Below are positions 1-8,067 of a stretch of 64,000 nucleotides of DNA, piece after piece. Within the stretch, counting starts at the first letter, position 1, and the number at the start of each line of letters is the position of its first letter. Under the pieces are notes generated by a model, which saw nothing but the letters and a program-made list of their open reading frames with translations, made no database searches and was not told the origin of the DNA. Source of the DNA: Hyphomicrobiaceae bacterium (GTDB lineage: Bacteria > Pseudomonadota > Alphaproteobacteria > Rhizobiales > Hyphomicrobiaceae); the NCBI GenBank assembly GCA_021730785.1, contig JAKFWF010000041.1, forward strand, positions 58,596 to 122,595. Direction: 5' to 3'. Both the position numbers and the translations under genes were made by a program.

Positions 1-326
1 ATGGTCGTGAAGAAGAACGAGGCGACGCTGGGGTTCGGGTTGCCATCGGCGAACACGTGCAGCGCCTTTACGTTGTCCGCATCCGTCATCGCGCTCTCGA
101 CCTCGACGCCGAGTGGCACGACGAGCCCGTTCTCGGCGATCGAGGGCAGATCAAACTTGATCTTCCCCTCAGCGAGCGGACGCCCCGCATACAGCTTCTG
201 GATCTCGGCTTCCACTTGGGCCGGTGCCGCCACTGCCAGTCTTGGCGCCAGGAGGGCCGCGATGGTCGCCGCACCGCCGGCCATCATCAAAGTGCGACGA
301 TCGGGATGTTTCAGCAAATCGGTCAT
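1..326 (-). CDS. soxY: SoxY, thiosulfate-oxidation carrier protein (N-terminal part, cut by window edge)
   Basis: The first 108 residues are visible. SoxY is the periplasmic half of the SoxYZ carrier that holds sulfur intermediates on a C-terminal GGCGG-type cysteine arm; that arm lies outside the window. The protein opens with a twin-arginine-like signal (RRTLMMAGGAA near residue 10, ending VAAPA), followed by the SoxY N-domain segment LAEGKIKFDLPSIAENG and the strand ALHVFADGNPNPSVASFFF. It is divergent from soxA, with about 180 bases between them as a shared control region. Identity rests on family resemblance of the N-domain plus the neighbouring soxAX, so it is firm. Confidence 0.85.
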   Translation of the reverse strand, partial: MTDLLKHPDRRTLMMAGGAATIAALLAPRLAVAAPAQVEAEIQKLYAGRPLAEGKIKFDLPSIAENGLVVPLGVEVESAMTDADNVKALHVFADGNPNPSVASFFFTT

Positions 327-506
327 TGGGCTCTGCTCCCGCGCTTGGTGACTGGCACATGGCGACCGGGTGATCAGTGCGGATTGATCGCGCCGACACC
401 TTGTCATATCGCAATTTCTAAATGTATTCTGCTGCGCGGCGCAAGTGGCAAGTTGCGGCAGCCAACCGCCGACGCCATGTTTCGCTGAAAAGTCAGGGGA
501 GATGAA

Positions 507-1361
507 ATGCTCGATCACGTCAGACAAGGCACGCGACTGGGGTGGACCATCTGTGTTTCGGTGACACTGACCGTTATGCTGCTCCAGATCGGCACCGCCG
601 TCGCACAATCGGCCGACACGAGCGAAAAGGAAATCGAGCGCTACCGGGCGATGATCTCCGATCCGTTCTCCAATCCGGGCTATCTCAACGTCGACCGCGG
701 TGAACTGCTATGGAAGCAGGCAGCCGGCACGAAAAAAGTGTCGCTCGAGACCTGCGATCTCGGCATCGGACCGGGCAAGCTCGAAGGCGCGTCTGCCGCA
801 ATGCCACGGCACTTCGCCGATGCGGGCCGCGTCATGGACCTCGAACAGCGGCTGTTGTGGTGCATGGAAAACATCCAGGGCGCCGACACCAAGGATGTGA
901 TCAAGCGCCGGTTCTCCGGGCCAGGCGTGTCATCGGACATGGAAGACCTGGTCGCTTTCATCTCCAACAAGTCCAGCGGCCTCAAAATTTCCCTGCGCAA
1001 CGACCATCCCAAAGAGCAGGAAATGCTCGCGGTCGGCGAGGCGATGTTCTTTCGCCGCTCGTCGATCAGCGATTTTTCGTGCGCCACCTGCCACGCCGAG
1101 GAGGGCAAGAGGATCCGCCTGCAGGGCCTGCCCAACCTATCGAAACCCGGCAAGCAGGCCCAGGAGACCATGGGCTCGTGGCCGACCTATCGTGTGTCGC
1201 AGAGCCAATTGCGCACCATGCAGCACCGCTTGTGGGACTGCTACCGCCAGATGCGGATGCCGGCGCCCGACTATGCCTCGGATGGCATTACAGCGCTCAC
1301 GCTTTACTTGAACACGCAGGCCGCCGGGGCCGAAATCAACGTGCCCTCGATCAAGCGCTGA
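507..1361 (+). CDS. soxA: SoxA, L-cysteine S-thiosulfotransferase subunit (monoheme type)
   Basis: 284 residues. With SoxX it forms the periplasmic c-type cytochrome that attaches thiosulfate to SoxYZ. A signal peptide ends about residue 34 (AVAQ). One heme-c motif CATCH is at residues 192-196, and RLWDC places Cys245 where the persulfide heme ligand of SoxA normally sits. The N-terminal second heme of diheme SoxA is absent; Cys83 and Cys119 remain and probably form a disulfide. The start is supported by AGGGGAG five bases upstream. soxX follows after 17 bases, so the two are one transcript. Confidence 0.92.
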   Translation: MLDHVRQGTRLGWTICVSVTLTVMLLQIGTAVAQSADTSEKEIERYRAMISDPFSNPGYLNVDRGELLWKQAAGTKKVSLETCDLGIGPGKLEGASAAMPRHFADAGRVMDLEQRLLWCMENIQGADTKDVIKRRFSGPGVSSDMEDLVAFISNKSSGLKISLRNDHPKEQEMLAVGEAMFFRRSSISDFSCATCHAEEGKRIRLQGLPNLSKPGKQAQETMGSWPTYRVSQSQLRTMQHRLWDCYRQMRMPAPDYASDGITALTLYLNTQAAGAEINVPSIKR

Positions 1362-1378
1362 AACGGGACCCACACCAG

Positions 1379-2014
1379 ATGAAACGCTTTTCCACTTTGC
1401 TGCGGGTCACAACGCTTGCCACTCTCTTGGGTACGGCGCTGACGCTCGCGACCGCCGCCCAGCAAGCGGCCAAGGTCGATCCCAAGATCGTCGACGCCTA
1501 CATCAAGGGCACCTGGAAATCGCCGCCGGAGGGCTGGCAGGTGCGCATCGACCAGGACGAAACCCAGCGCGTATGCTCGGCCTATCGCAACGATCCGCCG
1601 ACCGCCGAGTTCGAAAAGATCCGTGCGCGCGAATTAGCAACCGTCGTCTTCCCGGCCGATGGCACCGTGCTCGGCGACTGGAAGGCCGGCGAAAGGGTCG
1701 CGCAAACCGGCGTCGGCGGGCAGTTCTCCGATGCGCCGGGCACGGTCGCTGGCGGCAATTGCTATGCCTGCCACCAGATGGCCAAGGCCGAACTCAGCTA
1801 CGGCACGCTCGGCCCGAGCCTGCTGGAGTACGGCAAGATCCGCAAGTTCGATGCGGCGGAATCCAAGCAAGCCTATGCCAAGATCTTCAACGCGCAATCG
1901 GTGCAGCCGTGCTCGAACATGCCACGGTTCGGCTACCACAAGTTCCTCACCGAGCAGCAGATGAAGGATGTGACGGCCTACCTGATGTCGCCCGACAGCC
2001 CGGTCAACAAGTGA
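1379..2014 (+). CDS. soxX: SoxX, cytochrome c subunit of the SoxAX complex
   Basis: 211 residues with an N-terminal signal peptide (cleavage near ATAAQQA). Heme motif CYACH lies at residues 128-132 and a likely axial Met in CSNMPRFG around 181. The segment with Cys66 followed by SAYRNDPP matches the extended N-terminal region of the larger SoxX proteins. It pairs with SoxA immediately upstream. The short start at 1379 was chosen because the open frame extends far upstream only by running antisense to sense inside soxA. Confidence 0.92.
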   Translation: MKRFSTLLRVTTLATLLGTALTLATAAQQAAKVDPKIVDAYIKGTWKSPPEGWQVRIDQDETQRVCSAYRNDPPTAEFEKIRARELATVVFPADGTVLGDWKAGERVAQTGVGGQFSDAPGTVAGGNCYACHQMAKAELSYGTLGPSLLEYGKIRKFDAAESKQAYAKIFNAQSVQPCSNMPRFGYHKFLTEQQMKDVTAYLMSPDSPVNK

Positions 2015-2039
2015 TCCCGGCCGATGGCCGCCTGCACGA

Positions 2040-2621
2040 TCAGGACCGACAGCGCGCGAGCCCGCCCGGCGTAACCAGCCAGTCGAGCCGTTCGTCATAG
2101 GTCTCGGTCGGCACGGCATCGACCACTTGCACGGCAAACGCGACGCCAACCGCCACGATCGTGCGGGTTGACCGCAGGTGTCGCAGCGTCCGGTCATAGA
2201 AGCCGCCGCCGTAGCCGAGCCGCGCGCCGGTCAGATCGACCGCCAGCAGCGGCACCAGCAGCAGATCGGGCACGACCACTGCTGCCAGCTCGGACGGCTC
2301 CTTGATGCCCCAGGTGCGCTCGACCAGCGCATCGCCGTGCCCGAACTTGCGGAAGACGAGCGGCTGCGCCCGCCCCGCCATCACCGGCAGGCACAGCGTT
2401 GCACCCCTGCCAATCAGCGCCGTTTCGAGCGGCTTTGGAACGAGTTCAGGACCGATCGCCCAGTAGGTCGACACGGTCGGCGCTTGCACGCCTCCTGCCA
2501 GCGACAGCAGTTGGCCGGCATGGGCTGCGAGCGCCTTGGCCGCGCCCTCGCGTTCGGCAGCGCTCAGCCCGGCGCGCCGCGCGTGCATGTCAGCCCGAAG
2601 GGCCGCCTTGGTCAGCGTCAT
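2040..2621 (-). CDS. fau: 5-formyltetrahydrofolate cyclo-ligase
   Basis: 193 residues. It converts 5-formyl-THF to 5,10-methenyl-THF with ATP. The N-terminus KAALRADMHARRAGLS carries the typical basic ATP-binding helix; the C-terminal half has LLLVPLLAVDLTGARLGYGGGFYDR, the family's nucleotide/folate signature with the GYGGGFYDR loop. It lies just downstream of 6S RNA on the same strand, the arrangement known for ssrS and this gene in many proteobacteria. It converges on soxX with only 25 bases between the stop codons. Confidence 0.93.
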   Translation of the reverse strand: MTLTKAALRADMHARRAGLSAAEREGAAKALAAHAGQLLSLAGGVQAPTVSTYWAIGPELVPKPLETALIGRGATLCLPVMAGRAQPLVFRKFGHGDALVERTWGIKEPSELAAVVVPDLLLVPLLAVDLTGARLGYGGGFYDRTLRHLRSTRTIVAVGVAFAVQVVDAVPTETYDERLDWLVTPGGLARCRS

Positions 2622-2645
2622 GGGTGGCTACGCGAAAGACAAGTT

Positions 2646-2809
2646 CAAGTGCCGCAGAGGCCGTTGGGACCAGGTGATCCCGCCGAGTCCCTTCTGTGAG
2701 AAGGTGGGTGCCATATGTCCGGGACCACGGCCCCGGTCAGGAACAGCTCCCTAGCGGATCTTATAGGCCCAGGGGATGTTAGGTCTCTGACGCGCCTCCG
2801 CAGCACTTG
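2646..2809 (-). ncRNA. ssrS: 6S RNA, regulator of sigma-70 RNA polymerase
   Basis: Non-coding stretch between zapA and fau, the known place of 6S RNA. The ends pair: bases 2794-2807 (5' arm on the minus strand) and 2648-2661 (3' arm) form a 14-bp closing stem with two G-U pairs. Inside is a second helical region around CGGGGCCGUGGUCCCGG, leaving unpaired flanks as expected for the promoter-mimic bubble. Length about 164 nt fits alphaproteobacterial 6S RNAs. Exact ends are inferred from the closing stem. Confidence 0.85.
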
Positions 2810-2880
2810 TGCAGATAGAGTGTTCGCCGGCAAAGATCCAGTACGATCTGCTCAATGGGCGCACGCCCCTCGCATCGCGG

Positions 2881-3252
2881 TCATGTGGCCGGCGCCGGCT
2901 TGCGCTGTACCGTGACGACGTGCGCTGCCACGGTGGTCTTTGCCGGCACCTTGGGCGGTGGTTCGGCGATACGGCTGGCAGGGGATGATGCCGCAGGCGC
3001 CGCGTCGCTCGAAGCAGGGGGCTCGGAAGGATCATCGGCGTCAGCGCGCTCCCGCGCCTCGAACAACTCGTCAGCAATCAACAGCGCCGCCATAAGCAGC
3101 AACCGGTTCTCACCGGCCTGGCCGAACTGCTCGGTCAACGCATCGATCTTCGCCTTGACGTGATCGGAGAGCAGTTGCAGCCGCGCTTCCTCGCCATCGC
3201 CACAGGCGAGGCGATAAATGCGGTTGTTCAACGTGACCGTCACACGGCCCAT
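2881..3252 (-). CDS. zapA: cell division protein ZapA
   Basis: 123 residues from the chosen start. ZapA binds FtsZ and bundles its filaments at the division site. The core runs from MGRVTVTLNNRIYRL through the acidic GDGEEAR turn to the long C-terminal helix RLLLMAALLIADELFEARE. The tail (about residues 75-123) is Ala/Pro-rich and lineage-specific. An in-frame start 25 codons upstream would overlap the preceding gene; the internal Met was preferred because the family begins at this strand and AAAGG lies about 10 bases upstream. Confidence 0.9.
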   Translation of the reverse strand: MGRVTVTLNNRIYRLACGDGEEARLQLLSDHVKAKIDALTEQFGQAGENRLLLMAALLIADELFEARERADADDPSEPPASSDAAPAASSPASRIAEPPPKVPAKTTVAAHVVTVQRKPAPAT

Positions 3253-3316
3253 GCTTTGATAGCCTTTGGCTTGCAATGCGACAGTCGACAAAATCAGCAC
3301 CGAGACATTGGCCTGC

Positions 3317-3547
3317 TCAGCGGACACCCTCGGTCAGGCTGTTGATGGCATCGATCACCCACTCGATGCGGTTCAGCGCCTCGTCGCGCTGCAATTCGAG
3401 ATCCGTGATCCGGCGTTCGGCCAGCGCGAGTTGCTCCAACAGGGCAGCATTTTCAGCTTCCAGATTGGCCGCCTTCGCCTTCACCGAAACTGCCGCCAGC
3501 TTCGGCGCGGCAGGGCGTTTTGGCTTCGATTTGACCTTCTGCGTCAT
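3317..3547 (-). CDS. small coiled-coil protein upstream of zapA (DUF4164-like)
   Basis: 76 residues. The N-terminus is Lys/Pro/Ala-rich (KVKSKPKRPAAPK); residues 25-70 form a heptad-like coiled coil (LEAENAALLEQLALAERRITDLELQRDEAL). Small coiled-coil proteins in this position are common before zapA in Rhizobiales and are suspected division partners, but no function is established from the sequence. Same strand as zapA and probably co-transcribed. Confidence 0.7.
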   Translation of the reverse strand: MTQKVKSKPKRPAAPKLAAVSVKAKAANLEAENAALLEQLALAERRITDLELQRDEALNRIEWVIDAINSLTEGVR

Positions 3548-3827
3548 CGCCGGACCTTTCCCGCTTCAATCCCCGCATGTGCGCGGCGAACAGCAACTCA
3601 AGCACCGGGACACTTGGGCCGGACGATAAGAGCCGGAATCAGCTGCCGTCAACCAAGGGCTTGCATAACCTCGTGCGTTTCACCGTTGCGCCGTGTCATC
3701 GAGGTCGTGCGATGTGCCGCCGTTGACGGCGATGGCTTCTGAATTGCATAACCAGCGCCTAGAGTTGCGTGCGCCTTCGCGCCCGAACGCTTATCTCATA
3801 CACAGCCTGTCCCAGAGGAACCTGCCC

Positions 3828-4835
3828 ATGGCCGTCAAAGTCGCAATCAATGGATTTGGCCGCATCGGCCGCAATGTTTTGCGCGCAATCATCGAATCAG
3901 GCCGCACCGACATCCAGGTGGTGGCGATCAACGACCTGGGCCCGGTCGAAACTAACGCGCATCTGTTGCGATTCGATTCGGTCCACGGCCGCTTCCCCCA
4001 CAAGGTAACGGTCGACGGCGACACCATCGACGTCGGGCGCGGGCCGATCAAGGTGACCGCCGTCAAGAACCCGGCCGAACTGCCGCACAAGGCCATGGGC
4101 GTCGACATCGCCTTGGAATGCACGGGCATCTTCGCGGCGAGGGACAAGGCAGCCGCCCACCTCACCGCCGGCGCCAGGCGCGTGCTGATCTCCGCGCCCG
4201 CCGAAAACGCCGATCTGACCGTCGTCTACGGCGTCAACCACCACAAACTGACGAAGGATCACCTCGTCGTCTCGAACGCGTCCTGCACGACCAACTGCCT
4301 GGCCCCCGTCGCCAAGGTGATGAACGACGCGTTCGGCATCGACAAGGGCTTCATGACCACGATCCACGCCTACACGGGCGACCAGCCGACGCTCGATACC
4401 ATGCACAAGGATCTGTACCGCGCGCGTGCCGCGTCGCTGTCCATGATTCCAACCACCACGGGTGCTGCAAAGGCGGTCGGCCTCGTCCTTCCGGAGCTCA
4501 ACGGCCGTCTCGACGGCACCTCGATTCGCGTGCCGACGCCAAACGTCTCGGTCGTCGACTTCAAGTTCATCGCCAAGAAGGCGACCACGGCTGCGGCGGT
4601 GAACGCGGCGGTTCTTGAAGCGTCGAATGGTGCACTCAAGGGCATCCTCGGCACCACCGATCAGCCCAACGTTTCGTCGGACTTCAACCACGACAGCCAT
4701 TCGTCGATCTTCCACCTCGACCAGACCAAGGTGATGGACGGCACGCTCGTGCGCGTGCTGGCGTGGTACGACAACGAGTGGGGCTTCTCCAACCGCATGA
4801 GCGACACGGCGGTCGCCATGGGCAAGCTGCTGTAG
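3828..4835 (+). CDS. gap: glyceraldehyde-3-phosphate dehydrogenase, type I
   Basis: 335 residues. NAD(P)-dependent oxidation of glyceraldehyde-3-phosphate to 1,3-bisphosphoglycerate in glycolysis or the reverse. INGFGRIGRN at residues 7-16 is the dinucleotide-binding loop and SCTTNCLAP carries the catalytic Cys153. Full family length. The start is fixed by AGAGGA upstream and by the canonical MAVKVAINGFGRIG; longer in-frame starts add unrelated sequence. Divergent from the zapA block across about 280 bases. Confidence 0.97.
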   Translation: MAVKVAINGFGRIGRNVLRAIIESGRTDIQVVAINDLGPVETNAHLLRFDSVHGRFPHKVTVDGDTIDVGRGPIKVTAVKNPAELPHKAMGVDIALECTGIFAARDKAAAHLTAGARRVLISAPAENADLTVVYGVNHHKLTKDHLVVSNASCTTNCLAPVAKVMNDAFGIDKGFMTTIHAYTGDQPTLDTMHKDLYRARAASLSMIPTTTGAAKAVGLVLPELNGRLDGTSIRVPTPNVSVVDFKFIAKKATTAAAVNAAVLEASNGALKGILGTTDQPNVSSDFNHDSHSSIFHLDQTKVMDGTLVRVLAWYDNEWGFSNRMSDTAVAMGKLL

Positions 4836-4846
4836 GGCTGCCATCG

Positions 4847-4875
4847 CCGGTCGAAGCTGCGAAACCTTCGACCGG
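4847..4875. terminator. stem-loop between convergent gap and adc
   Basis: Perfect 10-bp stem (4847-4856 with 4866-4875) and a 9-base loop, lying between the 3' ends of two converging genes. There is no T-run on either side, so a bidirectional terminator or mRNA-end stabiliser is inferred from position. Confidence 0.5.
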
Positions 4876-4902
4876 GTCCGGCGTCGAATGGGGCATCCGG
4901 CC

Positions 4903-5640
4903 TCACGCCAAATAGTCGTGCACCACCTCGCCGAGGCCGAGCGTGAGGTCGGCCAGGATGTGCACGCCGCCCACCACCTGGCGCACCGGCAGGCGGGCCA
5001 CCGGGGCCAATGCGTGCTCGAACAGTTCCAGTGCTGCCGGCCACGTCCAGGCGCCGCGAACCGTAATATCCTCCAGATGATAGCGCACGAGTTCGCAGAT
5101 GCGCGGCGTGCAGTCGACGTGGGGAATGACCTTGAGCAGGTAGTTGGCTTCCTGCATCGCGGCCTTCACCTTCTTCGCATCGAGTTCCTTGTGCTTGAAG
5201 CCCATGGTGCCGGTGGCAACGCGCACCGGACCGTAGTCGAGCGTCCCGAGCAACACGTCCTTGGCAGCCGTCAGGGAGGGTTGCGCGAGTTTCTTGGGAA
5301 AGCCCCAGATCTCGCGTCCGCCAGCGATCGGCGCGTCGTCGTCGAGGTACATCGAGTGCACGTAGCCGCCCGGCTTGCCCTGGTAGGTCACGGGAATGAC
5401 CTGGCCGGATTCGGTGTAATTACCGAAGCCGGTCGAATTGGGCATCCGGATGAATTCATACTTGACGAGCGGTTCGCTGAACGTCAGCGGCTCGGGCACC
5501 ACGGCGCGCAAGGTGTCGGGGTCCGTCAGATAGCTGATGATCATGTATTCGCGGTCGACGAAGCGATAGGGGCCCCGTGGATAGCTCGGGCTGGTGAGCG
5601 GCATGGCGAAGGCAGTGGCCTTGACGTCTGCGAGTTTCAT
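4903..5640 (-). CDS. adc: acetoacetate decarboxylase
   Basis: 245 residues. Decarboxylates acetoacetate to acetone and CO2, or acts on a related 2-oxo/3-oxo acid. The signature [11 protein letters not shown] places the Schiff-base lysine at 116 with its pKa-lowering neighbour Lys117 order typical of Adc. [20 protein letters not shown] and [14 protein letters not shown] are further family blocks. It stands alone, converging on gap and divergent from the nitrile hydratase-like operon. The family has members with other substrates, so acetone formation is not certain. Confidence 0.88.
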   Translation of the reverse strand: MKLADVKATAFAMPLTSPSYPRGPYRFVDREYMIISYLTDPDTLRAVVPEPLTFSEPLVKYEFIRMPNSTGFGNYTESGQVIPVTYQGKPGGYVHSMYLDDDAPIAGGREIWGFPKKLAQPSLTAAKDVLLGTLDYGPVRVATGTMGFKHKELDAKKVKAAMQEANYLLKVIPHVDCTPRICELVRYHLEDITVRGAWTWPAALELFEHALAPVARLPVRQVVGGVHILADLTLGLGEVVHDYLA

Positions 5641-5887
5641 GAAACGTTATGCTCCCAGGTTGGCCCGATTGAGTAGTGGATAAGTGTGAGCTTGCCGTCG
5701 ACGCAAAACGCACGCCATTGGTGTCCACGGGCGAGAAACCTTGCGTGCCACCGCCCCCGCGTCTCGCATCGCGTGTCAAAACAGAAATCGCCGGCACTCG
5801 TTCAATTCCCATCTTGCTATGCCGGTCCTGACACGCTCATATACGACCTCGCAATGGTGATGCACATTTGAAATTGAGTGACGGGCC

Positions 5888-6343
5888 ATGACATCTCCAG
5901 AACGTAAGACCCACGCGCGAGAAGGTCTTGACGGGCGCGCGGTGCATGATGTCGGGGGGCTCGATTTTGGCGCCATCGACCGTCACGAGCATGACCTTGC
6001 CCAATGGGAAAAGCGCGTCGACGCGATGTTGATCCTGTTGTACGCCAAGAAAGGTATCTTCAAGGTCGACGGTATGCGCCGCGTGATCGAAGATTATGGC
6101 CAGCAGGCCTACGACAGCACCACGTATTACGAGAAATGGGTGCGCGCGCTGCGCAATCTCATGGTCGAGCAGGAAGTGCTTTCAGCCGAGCAGATCGAGG
6201 CAAAGATTGCAGCCGTCGCGGCAGCTTTGAAGGCCGAGGGCCGTGCCGTTGCCGCCAAGTCCGTGCCGTGGGACAATGATCTGGGGCCAAAGCCAGTTAA
6301 GAAGCCGTCGGGCGCCAAAAAAGCCAAGGCTGCCAAGTCATGA
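5888..6343 (+). CDS. three-subunit nitrile hydratase / thiocyanate hydrolase, beta subunit (NHase beta N-half)
   Basis: 151 residues. It corresponds to the N-terminal half of nitrile hydratase beta, as in the beta subunit (scnB) of thiocyanate hydrolase: VHDVGGLDFG at residues 19-28, then the helical segment WEKRVDAMLILL and TYYEKWVRALRNLMVEQ. The tail is Lys/Ala-rich. It opens a set of four genes that overlap by ATGA, so expression is translationally coupled. Small cobalt-insertion activators (P15K/NhlE type) look similar; the following C-half gene argues for a structural subunit. Confidence 0.78.
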   Translation: MTSPERKTHAREGLDGRAVHDVGGLDFGAIDRHEHDLAQWEKRVDAMLILLYAKKGIFKVDGMRRVIEDYGQQAYDSTTYYEKWVRALRNLMVEQEVLSAEQIEAKIAAVAAALKAEGRAVAAKSVPWDNDLGPKPVKKPSGAKKAKAAKS

Positions 6344-6678
6344 GCGCGGCGCTGACCAGGATCACTCCCGAGTTCAGCGTCGGCGATCGGGTCGTCATCC
6401 GCAACTGTGCGGCCCTCGGCCATTGCCGCACCCCCTGGTACGTCCGCGGCAAGTCCGGCACGATCGTCGAGATCCACGGCGCATTCCGCGATCCGGAGCG
6501 GCTCGCCTATCATCGCCCGGGATTTCCCGAACGCGTGCTCTACAAGGTGCGCCTTCGTCAGCATGACTTATGGGCCGAGTACCAGGGCGGCAAGGACGAC
6601 AACCTCGACGTCGATATCTACGAGCCGTGGCTCGGCGCAGCCGCGGCAGCCGCCAAGACAGGGCGCAAAGGCCGATGA
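6340..6678 (+). CDS. three-subunit nitrile hydratase / thiocyanate hydrolase, alpha subunit (NHase beta C-half, SH3-like)
   Basis: 112 residues, equivalent to the C-terminal SH3-like barrel of nitrile hydratase beta. FSVGDRVVIRN (residues 11-21) opens the barrel; GHCRTPWYVRGKSGTI holds the arginine that contacts the metal-centre cysteines in the family, and HGAFRDPE and LYKVRLRQHDLW follow. In thiocyanate hydrolase this half is a separate protein (scnA). Here too it is separate and overlaps both neighbours by 4 bases. Confidence 0.8.
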   Translation: MSAALTRITPEFSVGDRVVIRNCAALGHCRTPWYVRGKSGTIVEIHGAFRDPERLAYHRPGFPERVLYKVRLRQHDLWAEYQGGKDDNLDVDIYEPWLGAAAAAAKTGRKGR

Positions 6679-7355
6679 TGATGACACACGACCACGACCA
6701 CGACCACGATCATGACCATGATCACGGCGATCCGCACGCGCCGCGCAAGGACCACGATGCCGGCCCGGCTTCACCCTACGAAGTACTGGAACGGGCGCTC
6801 CGCGAGCTGCTGATCGAAACCGGCGTGCTGACCGCCCGCGAAATTGCCGACCAGATCGACCTGATGGACAGCCGCTCACCGGCGCTCGGCGCCAAGGTGA
6901 TCGCCCGTGCCTGGACCACTCCGGCGTTCAAGGCGCAGCTGCTGTCGGACACCCGCTCGGCGCTCGCCAGCATGTCAATCGACATCGGCGGCCTCGCCGA
7001 GTTCCGCGTAATCGAGAATACTCAGCAAGTGCACAACGTCGTGGTCTGCACATTGTGCTCCTGCTACCCGAAAATGCTGCTGGGCGTTCCCCCGGCCTGG
7101 TACAAGAGCTTAGCCTATCGCTCGCGCACAGTCGTAGCTCCGCGCGCCGTCCTCGCCGAATTCGGGCTCGAGCTGCCGCACTCGGTCGAAGTGCGGGTGC
7201 ACGATTCAACCGCTGATCTGCGCTACATCGTCCTGCCTGAACGCCCCATGGGCACGGACGCATGGAGCGAACAGCAGTTGGCGGCGATTATCACACGTGA
7301 CTGCATGATCGGCACGGCGGTGCCGGTGGTTTCGGCCAACAGGGCGGCGGTATGA
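6675..7355 (+). CDS. three-subunit nitrile hydratase / thiocyanate hydrolase, gamma (catalytic, cobalt) subunit
   Basis: 226 residues. Catalytic subunit of the nitrile hydratase alpha family. VVCTLCSCYP (Cys125, Cys128, Ser129, Cys130) is the metal claw; Thr after the first Cys marks the cobalt type. The N-terminus is a His/Asp run (HDHDHDHDHDHDHDHG, residues 5-20), also seen in thiocyanate hydrolase gamma. C-terminal ERPMGTDAWSEQQLAAI is conserved in both enzymes. Thiocyanate (to COS and ammonia) or a nitrile are the possible substrates; the split beta and the sox neighbours favour thiocyanate, but this is inference. Three start ATGs are in tandem; the first overlaps the upstream stop. Confidence 0.82.
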   Translation: MMMTHDHDHDHDHDHDHGDPHAPRKDHDAGPASPYEVLERALRELLIETGVLTAREIADQIDLMDSRSPALGAKVIARAWTTPAFKAQLLSDTRSALASMSIDIGGLAEFRVIENTQQVHNVVVCTLCSCYPKMLLGVPPAWYKSLAYRSRTVVAPRAVLAEFGLELPHSVEVRVHDSTADLRYIVLPERPMGTDAWSEQQLAAIITRDCMIGTAVPVVSANRAAV

Positions 7356-7999
7356 AAATGACCCGACCATTACGATTTTGCGCTGCCGGGGCGGCTTCTG
7401 CTTTGTCGACATCGTTCTTTACGGCGTCGGCTGCACTCGCGCACCACGGCATTGATGGACAGACGCCGACAAACTTCGAAGACGGACTGATGTCGGGCTT
7501 GGCGCATCCAATCGTCGGGCTCGATCATCTGGTTTTCATTCTGGCCGCTGGCATGGCGTCAGGGGCGCTCGGGCTTGGATTGCGGATGCCATGCCTGTTC
7601 GTGTTGTCGTCCGTCGCCGGTCTGTATGTTCATCTGGCCCGTATCGCGCTGCCGCTCACTGAAACCGCGGTCGGCGCATCGATCCTCGTGCTCGGCCTGT
7701 TTCTCGGCAGCCGCTCCGGTTTCGGCATGAGGGTGTGGGCAGCCCTTTTCGTCGGTGCCGGACTGTTTCACGGCTACGCTTATGGCGAATCGATCGTCGG
7801 TGCCTCGCGCTGGCCGCTGTTTGGCTATCTGCTCGGCCTCGCTGTTGTGCAATTGGCCCTGATCAGTGCGACCCATTTTGCCGGACGCAAACTCGGCGAG
7901 GGAATAGACAATGCTGGGCCGGAATTGCGCCATCTGGGAGCATTGCTGTCGGTCATCGGTACGGTGTTTTTCGTGGTCGCACTGCGCCACGGCGCTTGA
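7352..7999 (+). CDS. HupE/UreJ-family metal permease, likely cobalt uptake
   Basis: 215 residues with a signal peptide ending near ASAALA, then HHG and about six membrane helices. The HupE/UreJ signature HPIVGLDH is at residues 52-59 in the first helix. The family moves nickel or cobalt. It starts inside the stop codon of the cobalt catalytic subunit gene, which makes cobalt supply to that enzyme the simplest role. Confidence 0.82.
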   Translation: MKMTRPLRFCAAGAASALSTSFFTASAALAHHGIDGQTPTNFEDGLMSGLAHPIVGLDHLVFILAAGMASGALGLGLRMPCLFVLSSVAGLYVHLARIALPLTETAVGASILVLGLFLGSRSGFGMRVWAALFVGAGLFHGYAYGESIVGASRWPLFGYLLGLAVVQLALISATHFAGRKLGEGIDNAGPELRHLGALLSVIGTVFFVVALRHGA

Positions 8000-8067
8000 C
8001 GTCGCGGTTGCGCTAGCGCCCCTCGCTACGGCCTTGTCAGCCCGGGCCGGGAGATTGCGCCGGACAG

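Noticed and set aside
3897..4844. Long frame antisense to gap
   Set aside because: Shadow of a highly biased GC-rich gene; product lacks domains.
5888..6343. Reading this gene as a P15K/NhlE cobalt activator instead of a structural subunit
   Set aside because: The following gene supplies only the C-half of nitrile hydratase beta, so an N-half subunit is needed; the activator reading stays possible but less likely.
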